Positions 25,425 through 37,800 of a DNA stretch of 64,000 nucleotides are shown piece by piece. Numbering within the stretch: the stretch's first letter is position 1; every line of letters starts with the position of its first letter. Position numbers and translations under genes: made by a program. This DNA comes from Branchiostoma lanceolatum. Lineage: Eukaryota > Chordata > Leptocardii > Amphioxiformes > Branchiostomatidae. The stretch lies in contig NC_089736.1 in the NCBI RefSeq assembly GCF_035083965.1, positions 2,995,001 through 3,059,000 on the forward strand. Direction: 5' to 3'. The notes beneath the pieces were generated by a model. The model saw only the letters and a list, made by a program, of their open reading frames with translations, was not told the origin of the DNA and searched no databases.

Positions 25425-26060
25425 CATCACAGCGAATCCCGACTTTCCAAAAGTATTTTACTGAACAACATTCGAGTATGTAGGAGTGCACTCAGTGTTT
25501 AGAGCACGGCAATAGTTGTCGCAAACAGTCAATCAAGGTTAGCTAACTATGAGGACACTACAGCACATCCTCAATTAGTCTTGCCATATCATCTCATTTT
25601 GTACATATAACTTATCTAATCAAGTGACTGTGCAGTACATGGGAAGATACTTGTTTTGTCCTTGGTGGAACTCATAGCAGTTAAAGACAGCTGCTGTAAC
25701 ATGTACATTTACAAAGCAAGGATTATCACATGAATGTCAATATTTGCAATGAAGGAAATATCAAGTGACCTGAAAGTGGATTGCTTGGACCTAACCTTAA
25801 AACCATACCTACAACAATTTGGGAGAGAATAGAAGAAATGGCAAAACAACACCTCGTGTAACCAGTCCCAACAATTCCACAAAACTTGACAGTGCTTACC
25901 AGCATCTCAGCAGAACTCAGGCTCAGAACTTACATTGCAAAACTAAAGGTGGACAGAAGAAAAAACTGTCAGCTTTGGTGTCAAATGCATATGGAAGCAA
26001 CAAGCAAAGTATCCATACAGAGCAATGATGAAGCATAAACAACAGCACTGAAAACGGTAT
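25425..26060 (+). pseudogene. Decayed TPR and nucleotidyltransferase-region copy behind gene A
   Basis: Just after the stop, the DNA still resembles TPR units (GATGATGAAAGCTATGTACG, CTGAACAACATTCGAGTATG) but is frameshifted. At about 25820-26050 there is a rearranged relic of the 24020-24370 part of exon 14. It matches around AGAATAGAAGAA, CAGCATCTCAGCAGAACTCAGG and AACTTACATTGC, but is broken by stops. This points to an older tandem copy or read-through end of the gene that has died. Confidence 0.6.
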
Positions 26061-26229
26061 TATATAGACCAGATGAAAAACGGCTTCTGACGATACACAG
26101 ATCCATGATATGTGTCATGTTGTATAGTTATCATGTACTTTCTATAACACATGACCACATTGTGTTTTACAGCACTACTCTGGGACTTCTTTTAATGCAT
26201 TCTGTGAGCTTAGCTTGAGAGCCTAAAAT

Positions 26230-26761
26230 CAGGGGTGCCAAAGAATACATACAAATTTTACGGAATACATACGATCCATTACTAGAAACATACGATCTGT
26301 ACGGAATACATAGGATCCATTACGCAGAAACATACGATCCGAACGGAATACATACAATCCATTACGCGGAATACATACGATCCTTACTAATTTGCTGGCC
26401 ATCGCGCTAGCACAGAATCTAGCTTTGTCTGGTCCTCCTAGTTGGTCTAAGCCTACATCAGTCTTAATTTAGTGCAGCTTGAGATTTTTAGAGTTTAGCC
26501 GGATGGGATACGCCATTATTAAGCTCTTAAAAGCCAAGATATCGTACAAAGAACTGGTTATCCCGAGTCAGCCATCTTGAATTTGCCGCCGGTGTCACGT
26601 GATCCAGGCACATTTCTCCAAATTAGTAAGGATCGTATGTATTCCGTAAGGATCGCATGTATTCCATAAGGATCGTATGTTTCTAGTAATGGATCGTACT
26701 ATGTATTCCGTAAAATTTGTGTGTATTCCGTAAAATTTGTATGTATTCTTTGGCACCCCTG
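26230..26761. mobile_element. 532-bp terminal-inverted-repeat element
   Basis: The ends are CAGGGGTGCCAAAGAATACA and its exact inverse, with inverted similarity running about 40 bp. Both ends also carry several copies of GGAATACATACGATCC and TTACGGAATACAT as subterminal repeats. The element is flanked by AAAAT on both sides. The CAGGGGTG terminus resembles hAT-type ends, although the visible duplication is only 5 bp. It has no coding capacity, so it is non-autonomous. Confidence 0.8.
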
Positions 26762-27487
26762 AAAATGCAACTGTCAGGGTATTTATATTAAGTGTCATGT
26801 AGAATCCTGTAACAGCTGTATGTATTTTTTATGTGTATACAGATGAATCTATTGCTGGATCTATGAAAATGTAGTCAACTCAAATGTGCAATTTACTTTT
26901 CCTGGGATTAAGATGATTTCAGATTTTGTCAACTACAGAGTGACTATGCAACTGACTTATGTCAAATAAATTTTCCTAAACCTTTTCCAAGAAACTGTAA
27001 TAAGGAAGGAAGGCAATCATAATTGATTAAACATTTCCTTCACCTTTCTTTAATGACTTTTCCACTTACTTAAGTAAACACTTATGAGCACCTTGTACAC
27101 ATAACCAACCCCAAAACAGCATAAGAACAATGGAAGTACAGCTACTTATTCTTCTATTTCCCCAAAGGAAAAGGTATCCATCTACTAGTATATGCCTGCG
27201 TGTGAAATGTTGACTGCAGCGGTTAATACAACTTCATACTATTTTAGCCTCCTTCTTAAAGTGTAGCCATACTAAGACGAGTTTTTAACTAATTTTTTTT
27301 TAAAGTTCATATTATCCTGTTTATACACCGAGTTTGTACAAATACACTGGTGCAAAAGTAGCCACCGTACAAAGGCTGAGTAGGAAAAGCCAGCACTCTA
27401 AGACTTAGAGTAGTCTGGGTACTGTACATATCTTACATAGTTTACACACTCACACACACACTCTCTCACACATACACACACACACAA

Positions 27488-27530
<43 letters not shown>

Positions 27531-27789
27531 CACATGTACACAAGAGACTTATGTCTACATGCATAAGAGGGCAAGTCTCTGCCAACTAAATACCAAAAAG
27601 GACCATTGAAAATTTTGCGTATGCTTAGATATAGTGTATTCCACTATCATTAGGTAAAAACTGACAGTGACAGGTCTTTTTGAAATTCACCTGTAGTATA
27701 TGAATATAGATCCAAAAGTTTTGCCACTGTTAACTAACCTCAAGTTAGTCTCATTTGCTTCATATGCTGACATTTGTACCAAGCGCATA
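26762..27789. other. Intergenic stretch with (CA)n microsatellite
   Basis: AATAAA at 26965 may serve gene A. (CA)n, impure, runs over about 27445-27526. From about 27590 the DNA begins the outermost of three tandem units duplicated from the 3' end of the DUF1295 gene. No other gene was seen. Confidence 0.5.
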
Positions 27790-28400
27790 TTGAACCAGAA
27801 AAAATTGTCTTAATTGTACAAGACTGCCGTCCTCTCCCTATAACTTCAAGTATAAGCCAAATACGATGGGTTGTTTCCCCATCTTTTCATGCCTATCTCA
27901 TCCAACAGGGGAACCCCACTGACTTTTATCAACAGGAAGACAACAAACATGGGAGAGAAGAAAACACCAAAAAGTACCATGATTGAGAATTTTGTATTAT
28001 GCTCCAATATGTCATATCATTACTATAATTAAGGATATTTTGACTAACACATATAGCTATAGATCCAAAAGCTACACCACTGTTGAATACATCACAGGTT
28101 TGCCTAACTTTGCCTCATTTGTATCAAGCACAATGTCATATTGAACCAGAAAAAAATGGACCCTGACTCTGAAAACAAAAGCATCTAACTGTATATTACA
28201 CTACCACACAAAAGGCACCAAGACTGCTGTCCTCTGCCTATAGATCAGATACCCTGGGTTGTTTCCCCATCTTTTCATGCCTAACTCATCTAACAGGGGA
28301 ACGCCACTGACTTTTAACAACAGGAAGGCAACAAACATGGGAGAGAAAAAAAAACACCAACAAAATGCACAATTGAAGGTTCTGTATATCATGCTTAAAT
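27790..28400 (-). pseudogene. Two relic copies of the last exon end of the DUF1295 gene
   Basis: Minus-strand copies of the final part of the terminal exon are at 28201-28340 (still open, ending ..TAVLVPFVW) and at about 27810-27950 (broken). With the real exon end at 28588 they form three units spaced roughly 390 bp. Downstream DNA is copied too (ATAGATCCAAAAGCTAC, CACAGGTTTGCCTAACTTTG). Neither relic has the HPNYLGE motif or a clear acceptor, so they are probably non-functional, though an alternative 3' end is possible. Confidence 0.65.
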
Positions 28401-28587
28401 ACAGTGTATATTATTATTATCATTAAGAACATTTTGACCTACACATATGACTATAGATCCAAAAGCTACCCATTGTTAAACATATCACAGGTTTGCCTAA
28501 CTTTGACACATTTGTATCAAACACGTATTGAATCAGAAAAAAAAATACCCTTACTCTGAAAACAAAAGCATTTAGCTGTACATTAAC

Positions 28588-30606
28588 CTACCACACAAAA
28601 GGTACCAAGACCGCTGTCCTCTCCCTATAAGCCAAATACCCTGGGTTATTCCCCCATCTTTTCATGCCTAACTCATCTAACAGGGGAACTCCACTGACTT
28701 TTAACAACAGAAAGGCTACAAAAACAGGAGAGACAATACTGATGTGCTCCCAGCCCCTCATGACGCCGGCTGCTGTGATGTACAGACCCAGCCACAGGGT
28801 GATCTCACCCAGGTAGTTTGGGTGTTGGCTGATACTCCACAGGCCAGACTGGATAAACTTTCCTGTAATAAAGATAATGAACAGACAACTGTGATATTCA
28901 CACTGTTGACAACAGTATAGGTGTGTGTATGTGTGTGTGTGTAAAATAGAGTGTGTGTATGTGTGCCTCAGCATCTGTGTGTACATGTCTGTGTGTATAT
29001 CTGTGTGTGTGTGTCTGTCTGTGTGTATGTCTGTATCTGTATGTGTGTGTGTCACAGTGTGTGTCGTCTTCACCTGAAGACAAAGGACATAAGAGTCAGA
29101 CACATTGAATGAAGCAGCAGCAGCTGATAATCTTATTTTACAGATAACAGAATAAAATTCTTTACAGTTTGCGGCACTTTACGTTAACTTAAAGCTTAAG
29201 AAGATATATTAGAAATGCCCACCTGAGTTTTCTGGATCAGCCTTGAAGACCGACTTCTGATGATCAGCCACAGCCTCCAGCAGGATCCCTACAGCCCAGA
29301 GGAACCAGCCGAGGTAGTCCTGTAGAATCAGACATGAGATTTTTGAAATGATTCCATTACTAATAGATAGATTGACATTCACAGTTTATACTTTCACAAT
29401 ATCAGGATGATATGAAAGAGGTGAACATGTTTTTACATGACTTGTACTGATCATGAGAGAATCAATGAAAAAAGGAAAAAAGAACAGGTCAGTACAGAAA
29501 GCATTACAAAATTAAGTCTAAGGAAAGATGAACAATGGCAAACTATTCTATTTTAAGTAAAATTCTTAAAAGTATTGCTTTTAATTACAAAAGAACAACG
29601 TTCTTCTTCTTTAGATTTTCATGAAATCATGCAGAATATCTTTGAGTTTGACTATTTATAATTATAGCAGTCAAAAGTTGCTGATGAGTCAATGTTTTAA
29701 ATATGCTCGACCTTACCTGAAATCCGAGAACCCTGTCCCTGGACTTGGCGTTGAGGATGAGTGTCGGCAGGAGCGTGATGAAGACCCAGACGGCCTGGAG
29801 AGTCCAGTACACCAGGAAGTGGGCGGGGTTCCTCTTCGCCTCATCAAACCTCACGTCCTTCCCTTCCCTCAGCACACGCATGAACAGGTAGGAACCCAGA
29901 CGGAAGGCCCAGATCAGCACTAGGGTGGTCTGGACCTGGAGGAGGTTGAAGATAGAAACAAGGATATCTTACTGTTATGAAACAACATATGAACATATAG
30001 AACATCTTTCCCTTCCCTCAGCACTCGCAGGAACAGGTAGGAACCTAGAAGGAAGGCCCAGATCAGCACTAGAACCTACATGTAGAATAAAGGGTTTTAA
30101 CTTTTCTCAGGTGGTACTGGTAACTTAGTGGTAACACCATGTTATTCACACGGCCAGATAAGTACATTTTGCACTGAATTGATTTATAGCTAATTTTGAA
30201 ACTTTTTTTCACAGTAACCAAGATATAACATTACAAAGAAATCACTGGAACTTACATTATGTTACAAGTTGTGAACTTGTGACACACTCCAAACATCTGC
30301 TTGGAAAATGAAATCCCAGTACAAAACTTTGAGACCTTAATCACGTTAAGGCTATATAATTGGATTATCAGAAATGCTCAAAATACCCCCACACACAACA
30401 GAATATACCTTCTGCCTGGTGAAGTGCCCCCCTCCCCACTGTAGAGACAGGTAGGCCACCAGGGCGTATGTTGCCGACCCCGCCAAGTCGAAGAACTTCT
30501 CGGTGCTGAACGCCACTGCCGCCGCCCAGCCAACCCACTGGATCCCCAGGTCCAGCGCCGCGGACTTGTAAAGCACGGAGACGTCCATATCGTCTGCAAA
30601 TATCAT
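28588..30606 (-). CDS. DUF1295 / steroid 5-alpha-reductase-family membrane oxidoreductase
   Basis: Four exons: 30409-30606, 29717-29935, 29223-29319, 28588-28862, with phases 0, 0, 1; 262 aa from the ATG at 30606 (an in-frame ATG at 30588 would give 256). Multiple hydrophobic helices span the protein: ALDLGIQWVGWAAAVAF, LVYWTLQAVWVFITLLPTLI, YLGWFLWAVGILLEAVA. The C-terminal signature SISQHPNYLGE..LWLG matches the NADPH-binding R/QHPNY-GE motif of the 5-alpha-reductase/ICMT/DUF1295 superfamily. Length is normal for DUF1295. Family members reduce C=C bonds of steroids or related lipids in the ER; the substrate here is unknown. It is divergently placed against the GHKL-RING gene. It looks like an ordinary housekeeping-type gene inside the immune cluster. 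Confidence 0.85.
28917..29060. repeat. (GT)n-type microsatellite
   Basis: Impure GT/GTGTAT/GTCTGT repeats in the intron before the last DUF1295 exon. They keep a minus-strand frame open, but the encoded His/Thr string is not protein-like. Confidence 0.85.
30008..30071 (-). pseudogene. Partial copy of DUF1295 exon 2 start
   Basis: CCCTTCCCTCAGCACTCGCAGGAACAGG... repeats 29864-29925 with a few changes and lacks the acceptor. It is an intronic partial exon duplication. Confidence 0.7.
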
Positions 30607-31828
30607 GGAAAGAACAAGAGAAAGTGTACAAAATCAAGAGACAGTCGCTGTGATCATTCAAACTTCGAGCGTGTTGTGGGTAAGAAGGTCATTAACTTTT
30701 GGCTGCCTAAAATTATATAAATTTGGTCCTGAAAAACATATTTTAGCAGGAAAAATAATAATAAACAATTATTATCATATATGTTATGTTTGCATAACAA
30801 ACTAAGTATAATGAAGTCTGAAAAGTTATTTAACTAAAAATATGTTTTGTAACGAATATATTCAGGCAGCTTCTAATGTATCATAGAACAGCTAGTACAG
30901 AGGTCAGGGTCCTCAAAGTAGTTCACCACTTTCGACTTTTTCCTCGGCGAAAGTTTCGCTCTCTTAATTTAGCGATGATTTCCTCGGTGTAGCTTCTTCC
31001 AGGTAAGTTTTCCCTATTTTGCCGACTTTGGTAATATATTGTTAATCCTATAAGATATATTTTTGGGCGTATATAGGCGCCAGATATCTGTAAACTCAAC
31101 TTATGCGTGAAGGGAGGGAGGGGGCAAAGGTAGTACACCTGTTCCAAAAGGTCCCGGGACCCCACAAAACGACAAGCGGACAAGTTGTTTACAACCTCAT
31201 AAATGCAGGAATCCATTATACTACTATCTAAGGACCTAAAACACATAGGAATCACACTTATGGACGTTTCTTTTCAAACGTAGATCGCTAAGATGTTTTT
31301 TTCTGGTCCAAAAGGGAGCCTTCTAAACCCGGAAGTAACATAAATTTTGATAGTTGATCGCCGAGATTCTTCAGGTTCGCCAAGTCGTCAGCTCAAATAA
31401 AGGGACATCACCGTCATATAGCGTAAATCTACACGTCCTTAACACATTAGCAAAGACTTTTCTCCGGATACAGCCAACTTTTAAGGGCAAAGATGTGTTC
31501 CGATCACGCTCAACTAGTATCCCTGACGCCGCGGGCACTATGTGCCAAACTGGGACATGTGGGATGGTCTAAGGTGGTCTTGAACATGTACCTCCTTAAC
31601 ATTTTAACCAAGACTTTTCTCTGTATACAGGCAAAGTTTAAGGAAAAAGATTGGACCTATTAAAGCGTATTCTGATCCCGCTGTCCATGACGCGGCACTA
31701 TACACCTAAGTAACTGGGACGTGTGGGAGGGTCTGAGGGAGATGGTTCAGAACTGGCACCTCCTTACTAGTAATAATATTTTAACCAAGACTTTTCTCCG
31801 CAAACAGGCAAAGTTCAGGGCCTTTAAC
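30607..31828. other. Divergent intergenic region with two broken copies of GHKL exon 1
   Basis: This is the upstream region shared by the DUF1295 gene (-) and the GHKL-RING gene (+). Its right part holds two decayed copies of the first coding exon of the GHKL gene (see next entry). The 30.6-31.4 kb part holds nothing I recognise beyond AT-rich DNA and a GGAGGGAGGG run at 31113. Confidence 0.5.
31440..31760 (+). pseudogene. Two decayed tandem copies of GHKL-RING exon 1
   Basis: Two units of about 155 bp resemble 31760-31940. Each holds AAGACTTTTCTC(C/T)G..ACAG, a CTGA(C)GCCGC/CATGACGCGGCAC piece, and a TGGGACRTGTGGGA piece. The second retains GGGAGATGGTTCAGAACTGG, which is the N-box codons, but carries stops. 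The third unit is the intact exon. They are tandem duplication debris, not usable exons as they stand. Confidence 0.7.
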
Positions 31829-34800
31829 ATGGGATCTAAGCGGACCCTGATCCCGCTGTCCCTGACGCGGCACTACGCCCCTAACTGGGATGTGTGGGAG
31901 GGGCTGCGGGAGATGGTTCAGAACTGGCACGACGGGATCCTGCAGGCGTACGAGAAACTCTCCACCTTCGATTTGAACAGGGAGAATCTCAAGTACAGGC
32001 TAACGGTGAGAGGGCTTCTTAGCTAACAATTACTCCAGTCAACCTCCTTGCTCCAGTCATCAAGCAGCTGCAGCATACTGCTTAGAAAATGTAAGGTCAT
32101 TAACCAGTGTGCAATAGTCAAAATAATTCAGTTATCACCTTTCAACTGAAGAATGCAGATTTCACTAACCATGGCAACTGCAAGTAGAAGCTAGTTCACG
32201 GTTGCTACTACGCATGTGCAGTGTCAAAGGTGAAGGCCCCCGAGACGGAAATAAAACCCGTTGGGGCGTTGTTATGCAAATGGAGGACACGGCACATGCG
32301 TAGTAGCAACTAGCTTATTTGTGTTATCCCATATGCTAATTTACTATCTATAACAACAAGATTCAAATTATTCAAATTAATTGTCTACATGTTCCCACAC
32401 ATGTGCTCTTTTCCCCTATGCTCTTAGATTAGAAGATCATAAGGCCCTTTCCTTTTTGCCTACAGAAAGATGACAGTGCTGTAGTGGAGTATCAGGTAAC
32501 TGCTGTAGACTGGGACAACAGGACAACTACGCTGGGCTGGCTACACTACAGCAAGGTGGACAACAGACTAACTCTTATCAACAGGAACATTGGACTGCAC
32601 AAAAAGGTTGGTGTCAAACTAGCTGATATGATTTAAAAAGTGGATCTTTAACCATTCCTATTTCCTCAGGTGAAAGAAAGCCTTGATTCCTGACTGCAGA
32701 AATACATTTTTGAAAATATTTTATTTGTTATAGCACAGAGCTGAAATTTTCTTCCAACACAAACGTTTTGTTATTTGCCTGATGCATTTTGATTCTTGTG
32801 GGTAAAAGATAAAACTAAAATTGCAGGTACATGCTACTATGCTATCCTGGTCATAATCCATCATTAGCCAACATATGTGAAATAGTCAACGTAGTGGCAG
32901 TTTAATAGAAGATACTAACAGTAAATACCAGAACAATACTTCCATGTATGTAGGCCAAGAAATTTGTGATGGCAATATTTTGACTGTTCTAACTGCCTTG
33001 CCTCATGGGAAATAACAGACGAAAACCGGATTGTGAGTGAGTGAGTGAGTGAGTGAGTGAGTGAGTGAGATTCTGACCAATTTTTGTATGTTCTCTCCAG
33101 TGTTTGCTGCTGGGCTACTCTAAGAAGCCGCGGTGCCGTGACGTGATTGGTCAGTTTGGGGAGGGGATGAAGATCGGTGCGCTGGCCCTGCTGAGGCGTG
33201 GCCGCCTGGTTACCATGGAGACAAGCGAGGACAGATGGAGGTTTGAGCTGCAGGAGGATGAGAACTTTGGGGAGGAGGTGCTCACTGTGGTGGTCTCAGG
33301 TAAGGGGTTTGGACAATTACATTGAAGTATAATGTAATTACAGCCAGCTATCACCTGGAATCTATTCCCATAGCGCTGTTTTTCAGGGCGCTACCCTAGC
33401 AGTTTAGTGGCTACTCCCATGCATATCAATTTTTATCAGTACTATTTGGGGCACTTACCACAAAAATTTGTCGCTTGCAATCCATTTAATATTGTGAGAC
33501 AAGTTTACATCATGTTATGTGGACAAAGATGATGGATGTACATGAACGCACACTCTCTTGATAATGTAGTTGAGCACTCTAGATCTAGGTAGTTTGATGA
33601 TCCAACGCTCAGTTATAAAGTCCTGAAGTTTAAGTGTAATTTGCTATTATTCTATTAGTACCAATACTGTTTTACCTCTACAGAGAGAAGCAGTGATGCT
33701 GAAAGTGACATAAACTTCCCCAAATGGTGAGAAACTGTTTCTCTCTATGCCACAATGATACGTGATCGTATCTAAATCTGTATCTATAGCCGGCATAACC
33801 GCCATTTGGCATAATACATGTACATTGTGCACTTTCATCTTAGGCTTTGTACAACATTATCCAAACATTTGATGTTTCTTTAAGATGCATCATGTAGAAA
33901 AGGGTAAATCCACTGCAAAAGTTCTGGAAACTGTGTTGAGTAATTGAGAAATAGACATTTCAGCACCAAGGACAGACTTTGTGATCTGATATTGTACATT
34001 GTGCACTTTCATCTTAGGCTTTTCCAAACACTTGCTATTTCCTAGATTGACTATAGTATAACACCTACAAATGTATCCTAAGATGTAGTTCCATTTAAGA
34101 GGATAATTTGTAGGTATTTTGCAACTTATATTTCTTACCTGCAGTCCTGTGAAACTGGAAAGAGCAGACACCTGCACTACCATCAGCATCCAGCAGGGGG
34201 AGTGGCAGGAACATGTAAGTCTTGAACAGTAACATTATACCTTTCTTTATAACAGTTCCAGTTTTCCCCTAAGCAATGTATAGATACAACAATATATGGT
34301 CTCGGTTTCATTGTTTTTCCTAGCAGTTGACAAGATGTACTATGATATTGTTTTCGCAGGTGAAAAGATTCCTGTTCCTCGCCCCAGCTGCCAACTGTGT
34401 CAAGACCGAACTAGGTAAGACACAGTGCTGTTAACATAATTCTTTTTTATATTTTTACCTGTAGGTACCTTTATCCATTGTCTAACATATCGACCTATAG
34501 GTAGATCAACAACATATCAACAAAGATCTCCATTATATAGTAACACTTTGTACTTGTGCATTCACGATAAGAAATGTTCTGTTCCAGGTACCCTACTGTT
34601 AGATAAGGTTCTGATTCTGAAGAAGGATGGTTTGTGATTAATGTAAATAACTGATATGCACTTGGATGTACTCTCTTCTAGGTACCCTACTGTTAGATAA
34701 GGACCTTCAGGGCCAGCTGTATGTGAAGAGCGTGTGGGTTCAGGACCTGAGAAAAGATGACCTGAAGACTGGAGTGGATTTCTGCCAGTTGGAGGTGGAC

Positions 34801-37800
34801 AGAGACAGAAATGCCGTGCCACATCCCAGTGAGATTGACCATCATGTAAGGAAACAATGTTGATTTGGCAGGATGATTTTTCCTGGCACATTCATATTTT
34901 TCATGATTTTTGTTAGTTGGTTAGTCTGCTGTCCCTTGCATTTTCCCCCTCATATGATCTGCAGCTTATTTTCAAACAGTCTTATGTATAACCCAGTTTA
35001 TATAGGTTAGCTACATGTATTTAATGTGTGTTTGGATGATGCACAGTGAAACAAGGCTTCATCCTATCTCAGGCAATGCATCAATCATATGATATATATC
35101 TACTAGATGCTATCCAAATGAACTCATAGAAGGGCAGATCACATTGAGGTGTATTAATCTAAGTTTGAACCCATCCCTATGCTGCAGGTGAGCAGTATGT
35201 GGGTCCGAGCCTTAGAGAGGAGACCAGACCTGGCTGGACACTACTACATGCTGGTGGAGGATGAGTAAGTTTCAGTTTGTGATTCTTGTAGATCTTTATT
35301 ACATTAGGACCTGTATTGGTATATAGGACTTGGCAAGCTGCTTTTCCTTGACAATGTCTGTTCTTTGAATAAACAAATGAATGTATGTGTAACACGTTGA
35401 GCATGTTATCTGCAGGGTTGATTGTTACCTGTATTTTCGCTCGTCTCTGTTGACCTAAGCTATATTTTCACAGAATGATTCAAATCCTTTTTGTATAACT
35501 TGCAGTATAGCAGGAAGATGGGCCCAAATCAGTTTACTGTTGGTCAAAATGTGTATTTATCTTTTTAATCAATGTTTTTTTGTTTCTCCTCGCAGTAAAT
35601 GCCGAGATGTGAAGTATGCCAACCTGTACAACACCCAGAGTACTGCCATGCTGATGGCCGATCAGTTTGCACAGTAAGTACATGTTGCATTAACTCTATT
35701 CAGCATTCAGTACAAGTACATGTACTACTGTAACAGTAGTACATATCACAGGTTCTAAAAGTGATGAGTTGTTTAGTTGTTAAAGACAACCATCTAAATC
35801 CAGACTTGGGATGATTGTACAGAGTTCTTAACATTGTCATTGTCAACATGTATCATACAAAAAAAGTTTGTATGTTTGTGAATTTATGTATTATTATTAT
35901 GCAAAGATAAGGGATATTTTGTTGGCATGTTGAACAGGAGACATGGTGAGACGTCCTTCCCTGTAGTGAACACCATGGCTCTGGGAGAACTGCAGAAAGT
36001 CAAGGATGAACTCAATAAGAATGTAAGTAGTGCTGCACAGATACACATACATGAAAAGGAGGGATTCATATCATGAATCATATTGATATAATACAAATAG
36101 ATAAACAAAGTTCTTTGTACGCAACAGAACTAGTACATACAATATAATCACCTGGTGATGTTTCGGTGACAGAGTATGACCTTCCTCAGGTCAATACTGA
36201 CTGGTTCTACTTCACAGTGGAGCTAGTTCTTGCTGTTGCAGTGTGAACGTTGTAGTCCCAAACGTGACTGAGAATGTATTGATTCCTGAATGTTCCCCAG
36301 GTTGTGGCGTGTAACAAGACCCTGTATGAGATCCTACAGAAGTCCGGCAGGCACATCTCTGTGGAGGAGGCCCTGTCCGAGAGCAGGGCGACCAAGAAGA
36401 AGAAAGTCGCCATCAACAGTCCGAAACTGTCGGACGAGCAGCGAGACACGCTGGAACACACCGTCCGATTGGTGCAGACTGCTGACCCCGACTTCAGGTC
36501 ATCCTGGGTCGACGTCATACAGACTCAACAGCTAGAGGTGAACTTACTGTTTAAGAGAATTGAATATACAATCATCAACTTGCTATTGAAATGAGCTTTT
36601 GTTCTAATGCTACAACATTCAAGGGTTTTGGTGCATATTGCCGTCCCTAAAGCAGTAAGCCATTCCAAAAGATGGCAGCTGCACATATTTTCCTTTCTTT
36701 AAAACAGTTTTAGACAATTTACTCTTTTTAATAACTTAAAATAGGACTACAGTTCTCGAAAGTATGCCTATATACTTAGGAGGGAAACCGTAGACCACAT
36801 TGGTCAAATGCTTGGTAGGCATGTTGATTTAAGGTGATCCATGCAAATTATGTTCCAATCCGAAAAATGCACCATTTGTGTCTCTGAATTCTGTAATTCA
36901 TAATTTATGGTTGATGATTTACAATAGATTAGCATTCTTATGCCTGTCAGAAAAAATAAAGTTTTGGCTACTTTTAGGCATTTTATGTTGCTGTTAAACT
37001 GAATGATGGCATTTCAGCACCGAGGAGAAAGCATGAATTTCATGTTTACTATTGATCTTGTATAATATGAGATGTGCCCTTATTCCCATCGTTGATGTTT
37101 TTTCTTCCCCAATGTTGATACTATTTTCATCCAATCACAGTGTGTTTCTCATTTCCAGGGCCCAGGTTGGCATGGCAGCCGTATCGATGTTCCCTTTTGG
37201 ATGTTAGACCTAGATTTGGTGCACAACTTCGGCAGGCTTTGTGCCCAGGGTACATCCAAGGTAAGGTTTATGAACACTTTGCAGGCTATTCTGTAATGCT
37301 TGTATGATGATGTTTGCTTCTCTTTGCACATTGAGGTGTCATAAGCCACCTGTTGTGTAAGAACAGCATCTTGTCCAGCTTCTGCTACGTAAAAAGCTCA
37401 AACTGTAGAACTCGGAGATATAAAAGTTTACATCACAAATCTTAATAGGGTGCAAAGTGCACCTCTAAGATGCATACATGTAGGAAAGGGTAAATCCACA
37501 GCAAAGGTGATTAAAATTATGTTGAAAAGTTGAAAAATAGACATTTCAGCACCAAGGAGAGAGCCAATATTTCACAACTTTGAGATCTTATGTGCAAAAT
37601 TCCTGTAAATCTAGAGCTAGTTTTGTGTTATCAATGATCATGAAGTGCATGTGCAGGGAGATGTGACTGTCTCATGTCCTGCTAGACCTCAGGCTGTTTC
37701 AACAACTTTATATGACAGTGACTTGAAAGGCTGTTCTAAAAACTGAGCTCAGGCTCTTCTTCAGAACTCAGGCTGTTCTTTAGAACTTAGACTTTTCTTT

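Noticed and set aside
28863-29103. N-terminal extension of the last DUF1295 exon through the GT repeat
   Set aside because: A good acceptor at 28863/28862 joins in phase 1 to the preceding exon. The extension is microsatellite.
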